Below, one piece after another: positions 20,280-31,060 of a stretch of 64,000 bases of DNA. The stretch lies in contig CM075760.1 of the NCBI GenBank assembly GCA_037974335.1, forward strand, positions 33,985,609-34,049,608. Reading direction: 5' to 3'. Position 1 is the first letter of the stretch, and every line of letters starts with the position of its first letter. Below the pieces are notes generated by a model. The model made no database searches and was not told where the DNA came from. It saw nothing but the letters and a program-made list of their open reading frames with translations. Origin of the DNA: Prionace glauca (taxonomy: Eukaryota > Chordata > Chondrichthyes > Carcharhiniformes > Carcharhinidae). The position numbers and the translations under genes were made by a program.

Positions 20280-21015
20280 AAATGCTTCTATACAGTAAAT
20301 GGCAGAATCTTTAAGCGAATTGATAGGTAGAGGGATCTGGGTGTACAGATACACAGGTCACTGAAAGTGGCAAAGCAGGTGGAGAAGGTAGTCAAGAAGG
20401 CATACGGCATGTTTGCCTTTATCAGCCTGGGCACAGAATTTAAAAATTGGCAAGTCATGTTGCAGCTATATAGAACCTTAGTTAGGCCACACTTGGAATA
20501 CAGCGTTCAATTCTGGTCACCCCACTATCAGAAGGATGTGGAGGCTTTGGAGAGAGTACAGAAAAGAGTTACCAGGATGTTGCCTGGTTTGGAGAGGCAT
20601 TAACTGTGAGGAGAGGTTGGAGAAACTTGGTTTGTTCTCACTGGAACGACAGAGGTTCTGGGCTGATCTGATAAAAGGCTGCAAGATTATGAGGATAGTC
20701 AGAAGCTTTATCCCTGGATGAAGGAGTCAATTACTAAGAGGCATAGGTTTAAGATTTGAGGGGCAAGGTTTAAAGGTGATGTACAAGACAAGATTTTTGA
20801 CATAGAGAGTGGGGGCCTGGAACTCGCTGCCAGGGGAGGTAGTGGAAGAGAGAGCATAGTGATTTTTAAGGGGGCATCTTGACAAATACATGAATAGGAT
20901 GGGAATGGAGGGATATGGTCCCCGGAAGAGTGTTTTAGTTCAATCAGGCGGCATGGTCGATGCAGACTTGGAGGGCCTGTTCCTATGCTGTAATTTTCTC
21001 TGTTCTTTGTTTTGT
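20280..21015 (+). mobile_element. CR1-group LINE 3' part, second subfamily
   Basis: Frames read AKQVEKVVKKAYGMFAFISL and RPHLEYSVQFWSPHYQKDVE. It ends with a GTTCTTTGTT-type tail. Moderately decayed. Confidence 0.75.
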
Positions 21016-21019
21016 TTTT

Positions 21020-21250
21020 TAGTACAGGAGATGTGGGGAAGAATGTTTTTAGACAGTGAGTGCTAATGACCCAAAACTTGCTGCCTAAGATTGGGGTGGA
21101 AATGGACATGATGAGTAATTTCAAAAGGAAATTGGATAGGCATTAGAGGAAAATGAAGCTGCAAAGAGCAGGGGAATGGGACTGGATTGCTCTAGACAGA
21201 TGGCATAGACTCAATGGGCCAAATGGCCTCCTCTGTGGTATAATGACTTC
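21020..21250 (+). mobile_element. Old LINE 3' end
   Basis: GACTCAATGGGCCAAATGGC followed by CTCCTCTGTGGTATAATGAC is the 3' end of another old LINE or SINE. Confidence 0.5.
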
Positions 21251-21394
21251 CTGTAATCTCAGCTTGTAATTTAACCCAGGGAGTTCAAATATCACTCAGG
21301 TAAATCTGGACTACATTCGCTCCATGGCCATTCTGTCCCCCCTGAGGTATGTTGCCCAGGACTAAGCATTGTTCTTCAGGTGTGGTCTAACCAG

Positions 21395-21590
21395 GATTTG
21401 TGAATCTCAGGGCTTTTCCAGTCACAGTAAGACCTGAAATCTTCTCTCTGACAGAATCAACAAACCTGTAACATTCCTCATTCAGATTCTGCTGACATTC
21501 AGGTCCTGTTGTGTTGAATGACTCAGTCAGATCACAATGTGATGTTTGATTTGTGTTTCCCGTCTGTCAATTCTCCACTTCCAGCACTCC
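21395..21590 (-). pseudogene. ZNF 5'-exon relic
   Basis: Nearly identical to 57430-57625 (for example CTGCTGACATTCAGGTCCTG). On minus it reads like the segment between acceptor and start codon in ZNF-C. No finger array follows. It ends at the foldback junction. Confidence 0.65.
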
Positions 21591-21595
21591 CATTG

Positions 21596-22138
21596 TTTGA
21601 TAATATTCTCACAAGCTTTCGAGGGGGCTGCCTCTTTGTCAAGTGAATGGAGAGTTCTGGCCTCAGACAGACAGAGAATACAAAGTACAGACAGTTGCTG
21701 ATTAGAATGCGAATCCTTACACCTAACCTGCTGTTCAATTCTTAAAGTGGCTGATAATGTGAGTGGAAGGAGCACTGATCACAGTTTAAAGAGATGTGTA
21801 TTGTCTCCAGACAGTACAGTAAGTGAGGTTTTGCAAACCCAGGCAAGTCACGGGGGTTACAGATAGTGCGACAGTAACCCCCGTGACTTGCCTGGGTTTG
21901 CAAAACCTCACTTACTGTACTGTCTGGAGACAATACACATCTCTTTAAACTGTGATCAGTGCTCCTTCCACTCACATTATCAGCCACTTTAAGAATTGAA
22001 CAGCAGGTTAGGTGTAAGGATTCGCATTCTAATCAGCAACTGTCTGTACTTTGTATTCTCTGTCTGTCTGAGGCCAGAACTCTCCATTCACTTGACAAAG
22101 AGGCAGTCCCCTCGAAAGCTTGTGAGAATATTATCAAA
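21596..22138. repeat. Near-perfect palindrome, 265-bp arms, 13-base spacer
   Basis: 21596-21860 is the reverse complement of 21874-22138. I find one mismatch by eye, around 21630 in the GAGGGGGCTG/GAGGGGACTG position. The spacer is AGATAGTGCGACA. The arms are an internal portion of the foldback repeat family (compare 56636-56998). Confidence 0.9.
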
Positions 22139-22342
22139 TAAATCGGTTGGACTAAAACCTGGTGTTGTCAGACTTTTTACTGTGTTTACGCCAGTCCAAC
22201 GCCGGCATACCCACATCATTTGTATTAAAAGCCAGTCATGAAACAGATGATTGTTCAGTGATGAATTTTGATTAACTTATCATGATGAATCAATGTAATA
22301 GACCATTATATTGTAATGATTGGATCAGATAACATAAATCTT

Positions 22343-22555
22343 ACACTTATTTGCATTTACATAGTATCTCACACATCCACAGGAAGTCCCAGAACATTTT
22401 ACAGCCATTCTGAAGTGTTGTAATTTAGGAAATTTGGCAGCCAATTTACACATAGCAAGAGCCCACAAACAATGTCTGTTGATGTGTTTTTAGTGATGTT
22501 GCTTGATAGATATTGACTTGCACTTGGGATAATTCACCTGCTGTTCCTCAATATA
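22343..22555 (+). repeat. Dispersed repeat R4
   Basis: ACATTTTACAGCCATTCTGA and CAGCCAATTTACACATAGCA. A longer relative of 17255-17345. Unclassified. Confidence 0.5.
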
Positions 22556-22765
22556 GTGGGCATGGGATACTTGGTAATTTGACAAAGTGGATTCAACATT
22601 GGCTCAGTTGTGGGAGACAGAGGGTGATGACAGAAGGCTGCTTTAATAACTGGAGGCCAGGGTCCAGTGGCGTACCCCTATTATTTATCATTTATATAAA
22701 TGACATAGATGACTGTGGGGGATAGGATTGGTAAGTTTGCGGATGGCACAAAGATTGGCCAGGTG

Positions 22766-23160
22766 ATCTGCCCAAGACCGCAAAGAACTACAAAAGGTTG
22801 TGAATGGAGCCCAATCTATCAGCAAACCAGCCTCCCACCAATGACTCTGCTACACTTCCTGCTGCCTTGGCAAAGCAGCCAGCATAATTAAGGACCTTAG
22901 GCACACTGGACATTCTCTCTTCCACCTTCTTCATTTGGGAAAGATACAAAAGTATGAGGTCACGTACCAACTGACTCAAGAACAGCTTCTTCCCTGCCAC
23001 TGTCTGACTTTTGAATGGATTTACCTTGCATTAAATTGATCTTTCTCTACACCCTAGCTATGATTGTAACACTACATTCTGCACTCTCTTGTTTCCTTGT
23101 CTATGAACGGTATGTTTGTCTTATAGCAAGCAAGTAACATGTGATAATAATAAATCAAAT
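22766..23160 (-). repeat. Unclassified dispersed repeat within LINE
   Basis: Reverse copy ending ATAATAATAAATCAAATC. A short plus-oriented fragment appears near 1955-2025. It is inserted into the older LINE. Confidence 0.45.
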
Positions 23161-23523
23161 CAAAATCAGTGAGAGTGAGTGTCTTGAGCTCAGGAAGATA
23201 TAGACAGAATGATCAAATGGGCAGATTGAGTGTGAGGTGAGGTCCACTTTTTGGAAGGAGTAATTTGACAAGGAAAGATTCAATCATCAGCATGACACTA
23301 GTAAGCTCTGTGGAACAAAAGGACCTGAGTGTGATTGTCCATAGATCTCTGAGGACAGAAGTGTATGTTAGTAGGCTGGTGAAAAAGGCTGCCACATTTC
23401 CTAAATTACTTGCCTTTATCAATTGAGGTATAGATTACAAAAGCAAGGAAATCATGTTGGAGTTGCATAGAACTGTGGTGAGGTCACTGCTAGAGCACTG
23501 TGTGCAGTTCTGGTCACCTCATT

Positions 23524-25552
23524 ATAAGAACATAAGAACATAAGAAATAGGAGCAGGAGTAGGCCATCTGGCCCTTCGAGCCTGCCCCGCCATTTAATAA
23601 GATCATGGCTGATCTGTCGTGACTCAGCTCCACCTTCCCGCCCTCTCCCCATAACCCTTAATCCCTTCTCTTATCAAAAACCCATCAACCCGTTTCTTAA
23701 AAATATTTAGCGAGGCAGCCTCCACCACTTCAACGGGCAGAGAATTCCAGAGATTCACCACCCTTTGAGTGAAGAAGTTCCTCCTCAACTCTGTTCTAAA
23801 CCGCCCCCCCTTTATCTTGAGGCTGTGCCCCCTAGTCCTACTGTCTTTTTTGAGCGGGAACAGTCTCTCCACCTCTATCCTATCCATCCCATTCATCATC
23901 TTATACGTCTCAATGAGATCTCCCCTCATTCTTCTAAACTCTAACGAGTACAAGCCTAGTTTATTCAGCCTCTCCTCATAGCTCAATCCCCTCAACTCCG
24001 GTATCAGCCGAGTAAACCTCCTCTGCACTCCCTCCAGGGCCAAAACATCCTTGCGCAGGTGCGGCGCCCAAAACTGCACACAGTACTCCAGCTGCGGCCT
24101 CACCAATGCCCTATACAGCTGCAGCAAGACCTCCCTACTTTTATATTCAATCCCCTTCGCTATGAAGGCCAGCATCCCATTCGCCTTCCTGACCACCTGC
24201 TGCACCTGCAAGCTGGGTTTTTGCGACTCATGCACAAGGACCCCGAGGTCCCTCTGCACCGTCGCCTGCTGCAGTTTTTCGCCCCGTAAGTAATAGTCCT
24301 TCCTACCATTCCTCCTACCAAAGTGGACCACCTCACACTTGCCAACATTAAATTCCATTTGCCATTTCCTGGCCCATTCGCCCAGCCTATCTAGATCCTT
24401 CTGCAGACTCTCCACACCCTCCGCACAATTTGCCTTTCCCCCAATCTTGGTGTCATCAGCAAATTCCGACACCCTGCACTCGGTTCCCTCCTCCAGATCA
24501 TCTATATAAATGGTAAATAGCTGAGGCCCCAGCACCGACCCCTGGGGCACCCCACTAGTCACCAACCGCCAATCCGAATAGCATCCATTGACCCCCACTC
24601 TCTGCCTCCTATTTGACAACCAATCCTCTATCCACGCTAACACCCTACCCCCAACTCCATGTCCCCTGACCTTCTGCAATAACCTCTTGTGAGGTACCTT
24701 GTCAAACGCCTTCTGAAAATCCAGAAAGACCACATCCACCGGCTCTCCTCCATCCACTGCCCTAGACACATCCTCATAGAACTCCAGTAAATTTGTCAGA
24801 CACGACTTCCCTTTAATGAAACCATGTTGCGTCCGCCCTATCAAGCAATTCCCCTCAAGATGCCTCGCTATTTCCTCCTTAATGACGGTTTCTAACATTT
24901 TACCTACCACAGACGTTAAACTAACCGGCCTATAATTCCCCGCCTTATGCCTGGCACCCTTCTTAAACAACGGCGTAACATTAGCCGTTTTCCAATCTTC
25001 CGGCACTTCCCCGGAATCCAGCGACGTCTGGAAAATAACCACCAAGGCATCCACTAGCACCTCCGCCATTTCTTTCAGAACCCTCGGATGCATTCCATCC
25101 GGTCCTGGGGACTTGTCCACAATCAGCCCCTCCAGTCTGTCGAGCACCACCTCTCTAGTAACAGTAATGTCATTAAGACCCTCCATTCCTACCACCTTTC
25201 CATCGCTAACACCCGGCAAATTATTCACGTCCTCCTCCGTGAAGACAGAAACAAAGAAGTTATTCAAGACCTTAGCCATATCCCTATCCCCTACCACTAG
25301 CTCCCCTTTCTCATCCTCTAAAGGACCAACGTTTACCCTAGCCAGCCTCTTCCTTTTTATATATTTATAAAAACTCTTGCTGTCCTTTTTTATATTAAGT
25401 GCTAGCCCAGCCTCATAGCTTCTCCTACCCTCCTTTATCAATTTCTTTGTCAATCTTTGTTGACATTTAAACCTTTCCCAATCCTCTTCTCGCCCACTGC
25501 TCTTAGCTACTCTAAACTCCTCCGCTTTAAGAAGGATGTGATTATAAGAAGG
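23524..25552 (-). mobile_element. Young CR1, 5'-truncated, intact reverse-transcriptase frame
   Basis: A single open frame of about 640 residues covers the reverse transcriptase and C-terminal region of CR1 ORF2. It has PGPDGMHPRVL, FQKAFDKVPHKRLL, SGVPQGSVLGPQLF and the catalytic FADDTKIGG. The endonuclease domain is missing. The 3' UTR ends in AACATAAGAACATAAG on plus. ATTATAAGAA at both edges (23520s and 25545s) looks like the target duplication. It sits inside the LINE at 22556-25790 in the opposite orientation. Intact RT frame suggests recent insertion, but the copy cannot be autonomous. Confidence 0.9.
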
Positions 25553-25790
25553 ATGTGATTGCATTGGAGGGGATGCAGAGGAGATTCACTAGTGAAAGTG
25601 AGTTACAGATGAGAGGGACAGGATCAAAAGAGACAGAACCACTGACAATATTAGAAAATGTGGGGAAGTTGGGTTATCAGTGGTTTAGAGAGTAAAGGGA
25701 GATGAAGGGAGGTCTCATGGACAAGATGAGCAGTGAGAGGGTTTGATGGGAAATAGCAGAAGAATTGGAGAAAGATGTGAGTTTAGTACG

Positions 25791-26116
25791 AGGAAAAAGG
25801 GAAATTTCAGAGACAGTTTGGTCTGGTGGTCCAGTGGAAGGGAGGGAAGCAGCAGAGACAGCTGATCATTGTCTCAATCTCAGAGACAAAGAAGCTCCTC
25901 ACACTTGTTGAAGATGAGGATGGAGGAGACAGGAGAGAAGTCCTTCAACAGGAGAACTATTCACAGATCTTTAAAAACGACAACAGAGAATATATTAACA
26001 CAAAGACGGTGTATTTGAATTTTGTCCAGAATATTAGCCTCTATAATTGGCCTGAAATTTATTAACATCAGTAGATGCAGACCACAATGTGACTGACAAT
26101 GGAATCCAATCTCTAG
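25791..26116 (-). other. ZNF-F 3' flank
   Basis: No other gene. Short frames only. Motif similarity to family 3' UTRs is weak (AACATCAGTAGATGCAG). Confidence 0.35.
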
Positions 26117-26986
26117 TTATTTATGAACTTGCTGGTGTCTCAGCAATGCAGATGATTGAGTGAATCTCTTCCCACACTTGGAGCAGGTGAAAGGTCTCTC
26201 CCCGGTGTGAACCCGCTGATGTACAGTGAGATGAGATGACCGCCTGAACCCAGTCCCACAGTGAGAGCATCTGAATGGTTTCTCATCAGTGTGAACTTGC
26301 TGATGGGACACCAGCTCCTGAGAGGTTTTAAAACATTTCCCACAGTCCAGACACTTAAACGGTCTCTCATCAGTGTGACCTCTTTGGTGTGTAATTAGGA
26401 TGGATGAATTAACAAATCCCTTCCCACACTGGGAGCAGGTGAATGGTCTCTGCCTGCTGTGAATTTGCCGGTGTGTCAGCAGGGTGGATTTGTGAGTGAA
26501 TCCCTTTCCGCACTCAGAGCAGTTAAATCGCTTCTCCCTGGTGTGAACTCGCTGGTGTGTCAGCAGCGTGGATGATTGAGTGAATCCCATCCCACACACA
26601 GGACAGGTGAATGGTCTCTCCCCAGTGTGAATTAGTTTGTGTTTAATCAGGGTGGATGACTGAGTGAATCCCTTCCCACAGTCAGAGCAGGTGAATGGCC
26701 TCTGCCCAGTGTGTGTGCGCTGGTGATTTTGCAGGGTGGATAACTTAGTGAATCCCTTCCCACAGTCCGAGCAGGTGAACGGCCTCTCCCCGGTGTGGCC
26801 GCGCCGATGGGTTTCCAGCTGGGATGGGTAATTGAATCCCTTCCCACAGACCCCACATTTCCACAGCTTCTCCTCATCGTGACTGCATTTATGTTTTAAC
26901 AGGCCAGATGATTGGTTGAAGTCTTGTCCACACACAGAACATGAGTATGGTTTCTCCTCACTGTAAACGGTGCTTTTTCCTTCCAT
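26117..26986 (-). CDS. ZNF-F: C2H2 zinc-finger protein, 10 fingers
   Basis: Intact 289-residue frame. The start is the MEGKST methionine (26984-26986) shared with E. The eight codons before it are open but have no ATG. Ten canonical fingers end HQQVHK-stop. Finger 5 has GMGF and finger 6 HKSTL. Fingers 8 and 9 ([22 protein letters not shown]) match the modules of E. Linkers vary (HTGQRPF, HTREKRF, HSRQRPF). The expected splice acceptor is damaged: where B, E, I and K have CACAG the minus strand reads TCGTCG. A nearby AAATCAG (27104-27106) could substitute. It is head to head with G across 29.7-30.5 kb. DNA-binding role from family. Confidence 0.9.
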   Translation of the reverse strand: MEGKSTVYSEEKPYSCSVCGQDFNQSSGLLKHKCSHDEEKLWKCGVCGKGFNYPSQLETHRRGHTGERPFTCSDCGKGFTKLSTLQNHQRTHTGQRPFTCSDCGKGFTQSSTLIKHKLIHTGERPFTCPVCGMGFTQSSTLLTHQRVHTREKRFNCSECGKGFTHKSTLLTHRQIHSRQRPFTCSQCGKGFVNSSILITHQRGHTDERPFKCLDCGKCFKTSQELVSHQQVHTDEKPFRCSHCGTGFRRSSHLTVHQRVHTGERPFTCSKCGKRFTQSSALLRHQQVHK

Positions 26987-27784
26987 GTTCAAAATCCAAT
27001 AGTATTCCAATTATGAAAAATTAGGTGACTCTGTGAGATCCTGATGTGGAGTTTAGTTTCAGTTTCCCAACTGCAAATCCTAATCTTCTAAGATACGACG
27101 AAACTGATTTAAAACAGAAAAAAAGTGAGTGAGAGAGAACACACAAAAACAGGTTGTGAAATTGAGTTGAATGAATGGGGTCACTTGTGGGGCTGGCATT
27201 AAGAAAAAGTGACCATGAAAGCTGCTGGATCATCATAAAAACCCAACTGATTTGCTCATGTGCTTCAGGGAAAGAAACCTCCCACCTGGTCTGGACTGAC
27301 ACATGAACCAATATTTACTGGAGGGGTGAGAGGGAGGTGGAAGAAGCAGAGGGTGAAGGAGGGGGTTTCTCTCCATCTACATCCTGACCATAACTCTGAC
27401 AGAATCTCCCACTCTCTCAACCTCCACCATTTAGCTAGACCAGGGTAGTAGATGCATGTGAAGATCATCATCTTCTGATTCCTGTCCAATTCATACAACA
27501 TTCTGACTTGTCTGAAATCAATTACAGAAGTTTCCAGCATTTAAATATCGGGAAGACTGGAGTTACTGTCTACAGTCCCCACTACAAACTTCACCACCCT
27601 CACACCTGACTTCACCCTCTCCATGTTAAATGTCTGAAGCTGAACTAAGTTGTTCACAACCATGATGTCTTACTTGAGAAGATTTTTAGACCACATATCC
27701 ACATCATCACCAAAATTATCTACTTCCACCTCAGTAACATCCCCCAACTCTGCCTTAGCCTCAGTCAACCAAAGAATCTCTGCA
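26987..27784 (-). other. ZNF-F 5' exon part and intron
   Basis: 26987-27250 is homologous to the E and B exon start and intron. Beyond, no gene. Pyrimidine-rich single-copy-looking sequence to 27784. Confidence 0.4.
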
Positions 27785-28078
27785 ATGCAGAAGGAGGCCT
27801 TTTGGCCCATAAAGCCCACACCAACAACAATCCCACCTAGGCTCTATCCCCATAGCCCCATGTATTTACCCTGACACTAAGGGGCAACTTAGCAGAGCCA
27901 ACCAACCTAACCCACGTATTTTTGGAGTATGGGAGGAAACCAGAGCACCCAGAGGAAACCGACACAGACACGGGGAGAATGTGAAGACTCCAACAGACAG
28001 TGATTCATGCTGGGAATTGAACCCGGGTCCCTGGCACCGTAAGGCAGCAGTGCTAACCACTGTGCCACCATGTTGCTG
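27785..28078 (-). mobile_element. tRNA-headed SINE (HE1-like)
   Basis: Reversed tail GAAGGAGGCCTTTTGGCCCA, body, and head CAGCAGTGCTAACCACTGTG. Nearly full length. Confidence 0.75.
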
Positions 28079-28334
28079 CAGAAACCATCATCCATTCTTT
28101 TCTTACCTCTAGACCAAACAATTTCAATACAGTTTCAACTGGCTTCCAACATTAAGCAACCCCCTCCAAACCATCCTAAACTGCTCATATGCTTACTCAC
28201 ACCAAATCATGTTCACCCATCGCCCCTATGCTTGCTGATCTACAAATGATTTCTTTTAAGAAGCATCAGAATTTGAAAGTTCTTATCTTTGTTTTCCTCC
28301 ATGGTTACAATCATTCTTGTGTCAGTAATCTTCT

Positions 28335-28690
28335 CCAGCCTCACACTCAAAGAACAAAGAACAAAGAACAATCCAGCACGGGAAACAGGCCCTTCGGCCC
28401 AACGAGCCCGCGCCGCCACATCACCCTACACCTATTCTACCCTGCATGGCTACGAATGGAACCCTACTCAGTCAGATTCAGGGAAGAAATAGTGTCGATT
28501 TGGTAAAAACCGATTAGCCTGAGAGCACATTTTTGGGGTGTGGGAGGAAACCGGAGCGCCCGGAGGAAACCCACGCAACCACAGGGAGAATGCGCAAACT
28601 CCCACAGACACAGGCCCAAATCCATGTGCCTGCACAACCAGCAGTGCTAGTCACTGAGCTGTTGCGGCGCCCATCTACCGGTCCAGGATC
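28335..28690 (-). mobile_element. CR1 3' end followed by SINE fragment
   Basis: 28335-28500 has (AAAGAAC) repeats and CAGGCCCTTCGGCCCAACGA of a CR1 tail. 28500-28690 has GGAGGAAACCGGAGCGCCCG of a SINE body. Confidence 0.65.
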
Positions 28691-28860
28691 AAGCACACAC
28701 ACCGACACGAAGTTCTAGGCCACTCCTGGAACTTCCAAGAGCAGCCCAGGCACGACCCGCCGTGTGAATGCCCCTCGTTTGACACGAGGTGGACCTCCAC
28801 CTGTGGAATAAAGTCAAAATATTAATCTTACAGCCTGCCTTTCCGGTGTCTCCCGAGGTT

Positions 28861-29345
28861 TAACCCTATTTAATATCCCCTACCATATCCCTCCATTCTC
28901 GTTTCACTCATGTGCCTATCTAACTGCATCTTAAAAGAGTCCAATGTTCCTGCCTCCACCACCCTACTCGGTAGCGCGTTCCAGACCCCTACAACTCTCT
29001 GCGTAAAGAACCTTCCTCTCACCTCCAAATTATACCTCTCCCCCCTCACCCTTAAATGATGACCTCTCGTGTTTGTATCCAGTCTAGGGAGCAGTCTCTC
29101 ACTATTAACTCTATCCATTCCCTTCATTATCTTATATACTTCTATCATGTCCCCTCTCAATCTCCGCCTTTCCAAGGAGAATAGTCCCAGTTTCTTCAAC
29201 CTCTCCTCGTAACCCAGTCCCCCCATGCCAGGCAACATCCTGGTAAACCTCCTCTGCACCCTTTCCAGAGACTCCACGTCCTTCCGGTAGTAAGGTGACC
29301 AGAACTGGACGCAGTACTCCAAATGCAGTAGAGACCTCCTCTGAG
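28861..29345 (-). mobile_element. CR1-group LINE 3' part
   Basis: Open frame of about 150 residues (MEYCVQFWSPYYRKDVESLE, RRLRGDMIEVYKIMKG). A different subfamily from the 23.5-kb CR1. The 5' break is a perfect hairpin at 29326-29355. Confidence 0.85.
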
Positions 29346-29355
29346 GTCTCTACTG
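29326..29355. repeat. Perfect hairpin at LINE 5' junction
   Basis: CAGTAGAGACCTC and its exact reverse complement are separated by CTCT: a 13-bp stem with a 4-base loop. Confidence 0.9.
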
Positions 29356-29439
29356 TAATCTAATTCCTCTTGAGCATTCTCAGTTTTAATCGTTGTACCA
29401 TTACAAACTATCCTTCCAGTTGCACAGGCCACAAGCTCT

Positions 29440-29625
29440 GCAATCTCTTCTTTAAATCTCCCTGCCTGTCCAGCACTTCTGCTTTCTTTAAAACCCACCT
29501 CTTTGACGAAACCTTTAGTCACCTGTCCTAATATGGCTCAGTATCAAGTGTCATTTCTGAGAAACTGTCTGGTGCTGTTTTATTACGTTAAAGACAAAAT
29601 ATGAATATAAATAATTCCAACTGCC
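29440..29625 (+). mobile_element. L2-like 3' end
   Basis: TTAAAACCCACCTCTTTGAC, GTCACCTGTCCTAATATGGC and TATTACGTTAAAGAC resemble the 3' end of L2-type LINEs or their SINEs. Classified from memory of the motif only. Confidence 0.4.
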
Positions 29626-29729
29626 CTGATATCGTTGTTCTCAGCAGTCAGAAATTGGAAGTGAAAGGGTGAAGCAGTTAAATGGTCAAGTTGTTCACAT
29701 TCTGCCACTGGCAATTCCAAACAATTGCC

Positions 29730-29886
29730 CCAAACAAATATGGCGGACTCGCATGCGCCCTGTTGCTATGCCCCGATAAAGATGGTGGACGCGCATGCGC
29801 CCTCCTGCTATGCCCCGATAAAGATGGCCCTGATTAACCCGGGTCTGTAACTGGGAGAATGCTGAGGCCCTGCTCTGCGCAAAGGG
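29730..29886 (+). promoter_or_regulatory. Promoter element P4a with 42-bp tandem NRF1/YY1-type units
   Basis: GCATGCGCCC recurs at 29751 and 29793, and GATAAAGATGG recurs at the same 42-bp spacing. Each unit has an NRF1-type palindrome followed by a YY1-type AAGATGG. It lies in the gap between divergent F and G. Confidence 0.6.
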
Positions 29887-30024
29887 CCCATTCACCTGAC
29901 GAAGAGGCAGTCCCCTCGAAAGCTTGTGAGAATATTATCAAATAAATAGGTTGGACTAAAACCTGGTGTTGTCAGACTTTTTACTGTGTTTACGCCAGTC
30001 CAACGCCGGCATACCCACATCAAA
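29887..30024 (+). repeat. Foldback-family repeat, 5'-truncated copy
   Basis: Reads CACCTGACGAAGAGGCAGTC through GACTTTTTACTGTGTTTACG to the tail CGCCGGCATACCCACATCA. CAAAGGGC at both ends is a likely target duplication. It has landed in the middle of a promoter region. Confidence 0.7.
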
Positions 30025-30169
30025 GGGCTAGGACCATCCTCTGATATCGGTAGGTTCTTTTTAAGGGTCCGCGGTTCACGTAACATGTTTAAGAAACCTT
30101 TCCAAACCCCCGCCTGGTCCATCGCGTCCTCCGTCCCGCCATTTCCACCTTTACTGATTGTGGGTCCGA

Positions 30170-30480
30170 GAAAGAATCTCTCCATCGCCATTAACCACAC
30201 TGCGCATGCTTCACTTAGCCCCACCCCTCGTTCACTCCGATTGGTCGGAGGACCAGCTGTTCCCTCGCAGTCGTCCGTCTTCTTCTCCTATTGGCCCCGG
30301 AGCTGCCGTCAATCAGTCCCCAAGCATTGTGAGGTTTCGGGTGAGAGGTCAGTGCCGGCAGGGGGGCGGGGTTTACACTAACCATTCTCCACTCTCACTG
30401 TTCGCCGGTTCCGGCTTCTTCCCACAAACCATCTCCAGCAAAGAGAGAAGCGGACACACTGACTTAGCGGCAGTGTTACT
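30170..30480 (+). promoter_or_regulatory. Promoter P4b, probably for ZNF-G
   Basis: Same motif order as P3 and P2: ACTCCGATTGGTCGGAGGAC, TCCTATTGGCCC, CTGCCGTCAATCA. ACTGCGCATGC stands just before them, and a candidate donor GTGAGA lies near 30340. G is the next plus-strand gene, 1.2 kb away. Confidence 0.6.
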
Positions 30481-30564
30481 GCACACTATTCTGGGGATAA
30501 GGCTTCAAATCCATTCAATTAATACAATCTGCAATTTAAAGTTAGATTCAGTGATGGTAATCAT

Positions 30565-31060
30565 AAGATCCCTACAATTCAGAAGAAGGCCATTCAGTCC
30601 TTTGAGTCTGCACTGACCTCAATCCCATGCAGGCCCGATTCCCATAACCCCACACATTTACTCTGCCTGACACTAAGGTCAATTTAGTATGGGCAATCAA
30701 CCTAACTTGCAAACCTTTGGACTGGGAGGAAATCGGACTACCCGAGGAAACCCACGTAAACATAGGGAGAAAGTGCAAACCCCACACAGACAATAACTCA
30801 AGCTGGGAATTGAACCTGGGTCCCTGATACTGGAGGCAAACCCATTGTGAACGCCGGCTGACTAAGGCTGCTCTGAGAAAATCTCCACACACACAGTTCT
30901 GGACACAAGGTTAGAGTCATAGGGGTTGACAGCACGGAAACAGGCCCTTCGGCCCAACTTGTCCATGCCGTCCTTTTTGTTTAAACCCTTAAACTACTCC
31001 CAATTGCCTGCATTTGGCCCATATCCCTCTATACCCATCATACCCATGTAACTGTTAATG
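30565..31060 (-). mobile_element. SINE (30565-30860) and CR1 3' fragment (30905-31060)
   Basis: SINE tail GAAGGCCATTCAGTCCTTTG and head-side GGAATTGAACCTGGGTCCCT. CR1 part CAGGCCCTTCGGCCCAACTT. Both lie in the presumed G intron. Confidence 0.65.

Larger units (their letters stand above)
17521..22230. mobile_element. Composite insertion: foldback element carrying a ZNF-E/CR1 block
   Basis: TTTGTATTAAAA occurs at 17521-17532 and 22219-22230 and reads as a target duplication. Just inside are inverted copies of the foldback family: 17533-17580 on the left, 22139-22218 on the right. The left arm stops at ...TTATTTGA and resumes at 21596 (TTTGATAATATTC). Removing 17582-21595 therefore restores a continuous inverted arm. 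The removed block (4,014 bp) is bounded by TTTGA on both sides. It contains a CR1 3' end, ZNF-E, LINE relics, a tRNA relic and a ZNF exon relic. Confidence 0.7.
22556..25790 (+). mobile_element. Old LINE copy interrupted twice
   Basis: Plus-strand reverse-transcriptase remnants occur at 22556-22765 (TTTATCATTTATATAAATGA). They continue at 23165-23523 (CTAGAGCACTGTGTGCAGTT) and 25553-25790 (AGGATGTGATTGCATTGGAG). The two gaps hold a different repeat and a young CR1. Confidence 0.65.

Noticed and set aside
23624-25564. A host gene encoding a reverse-transcriptase-like protein
   Set aside because: Frame, tail and multiple copies identify it as CR1 ORF2.
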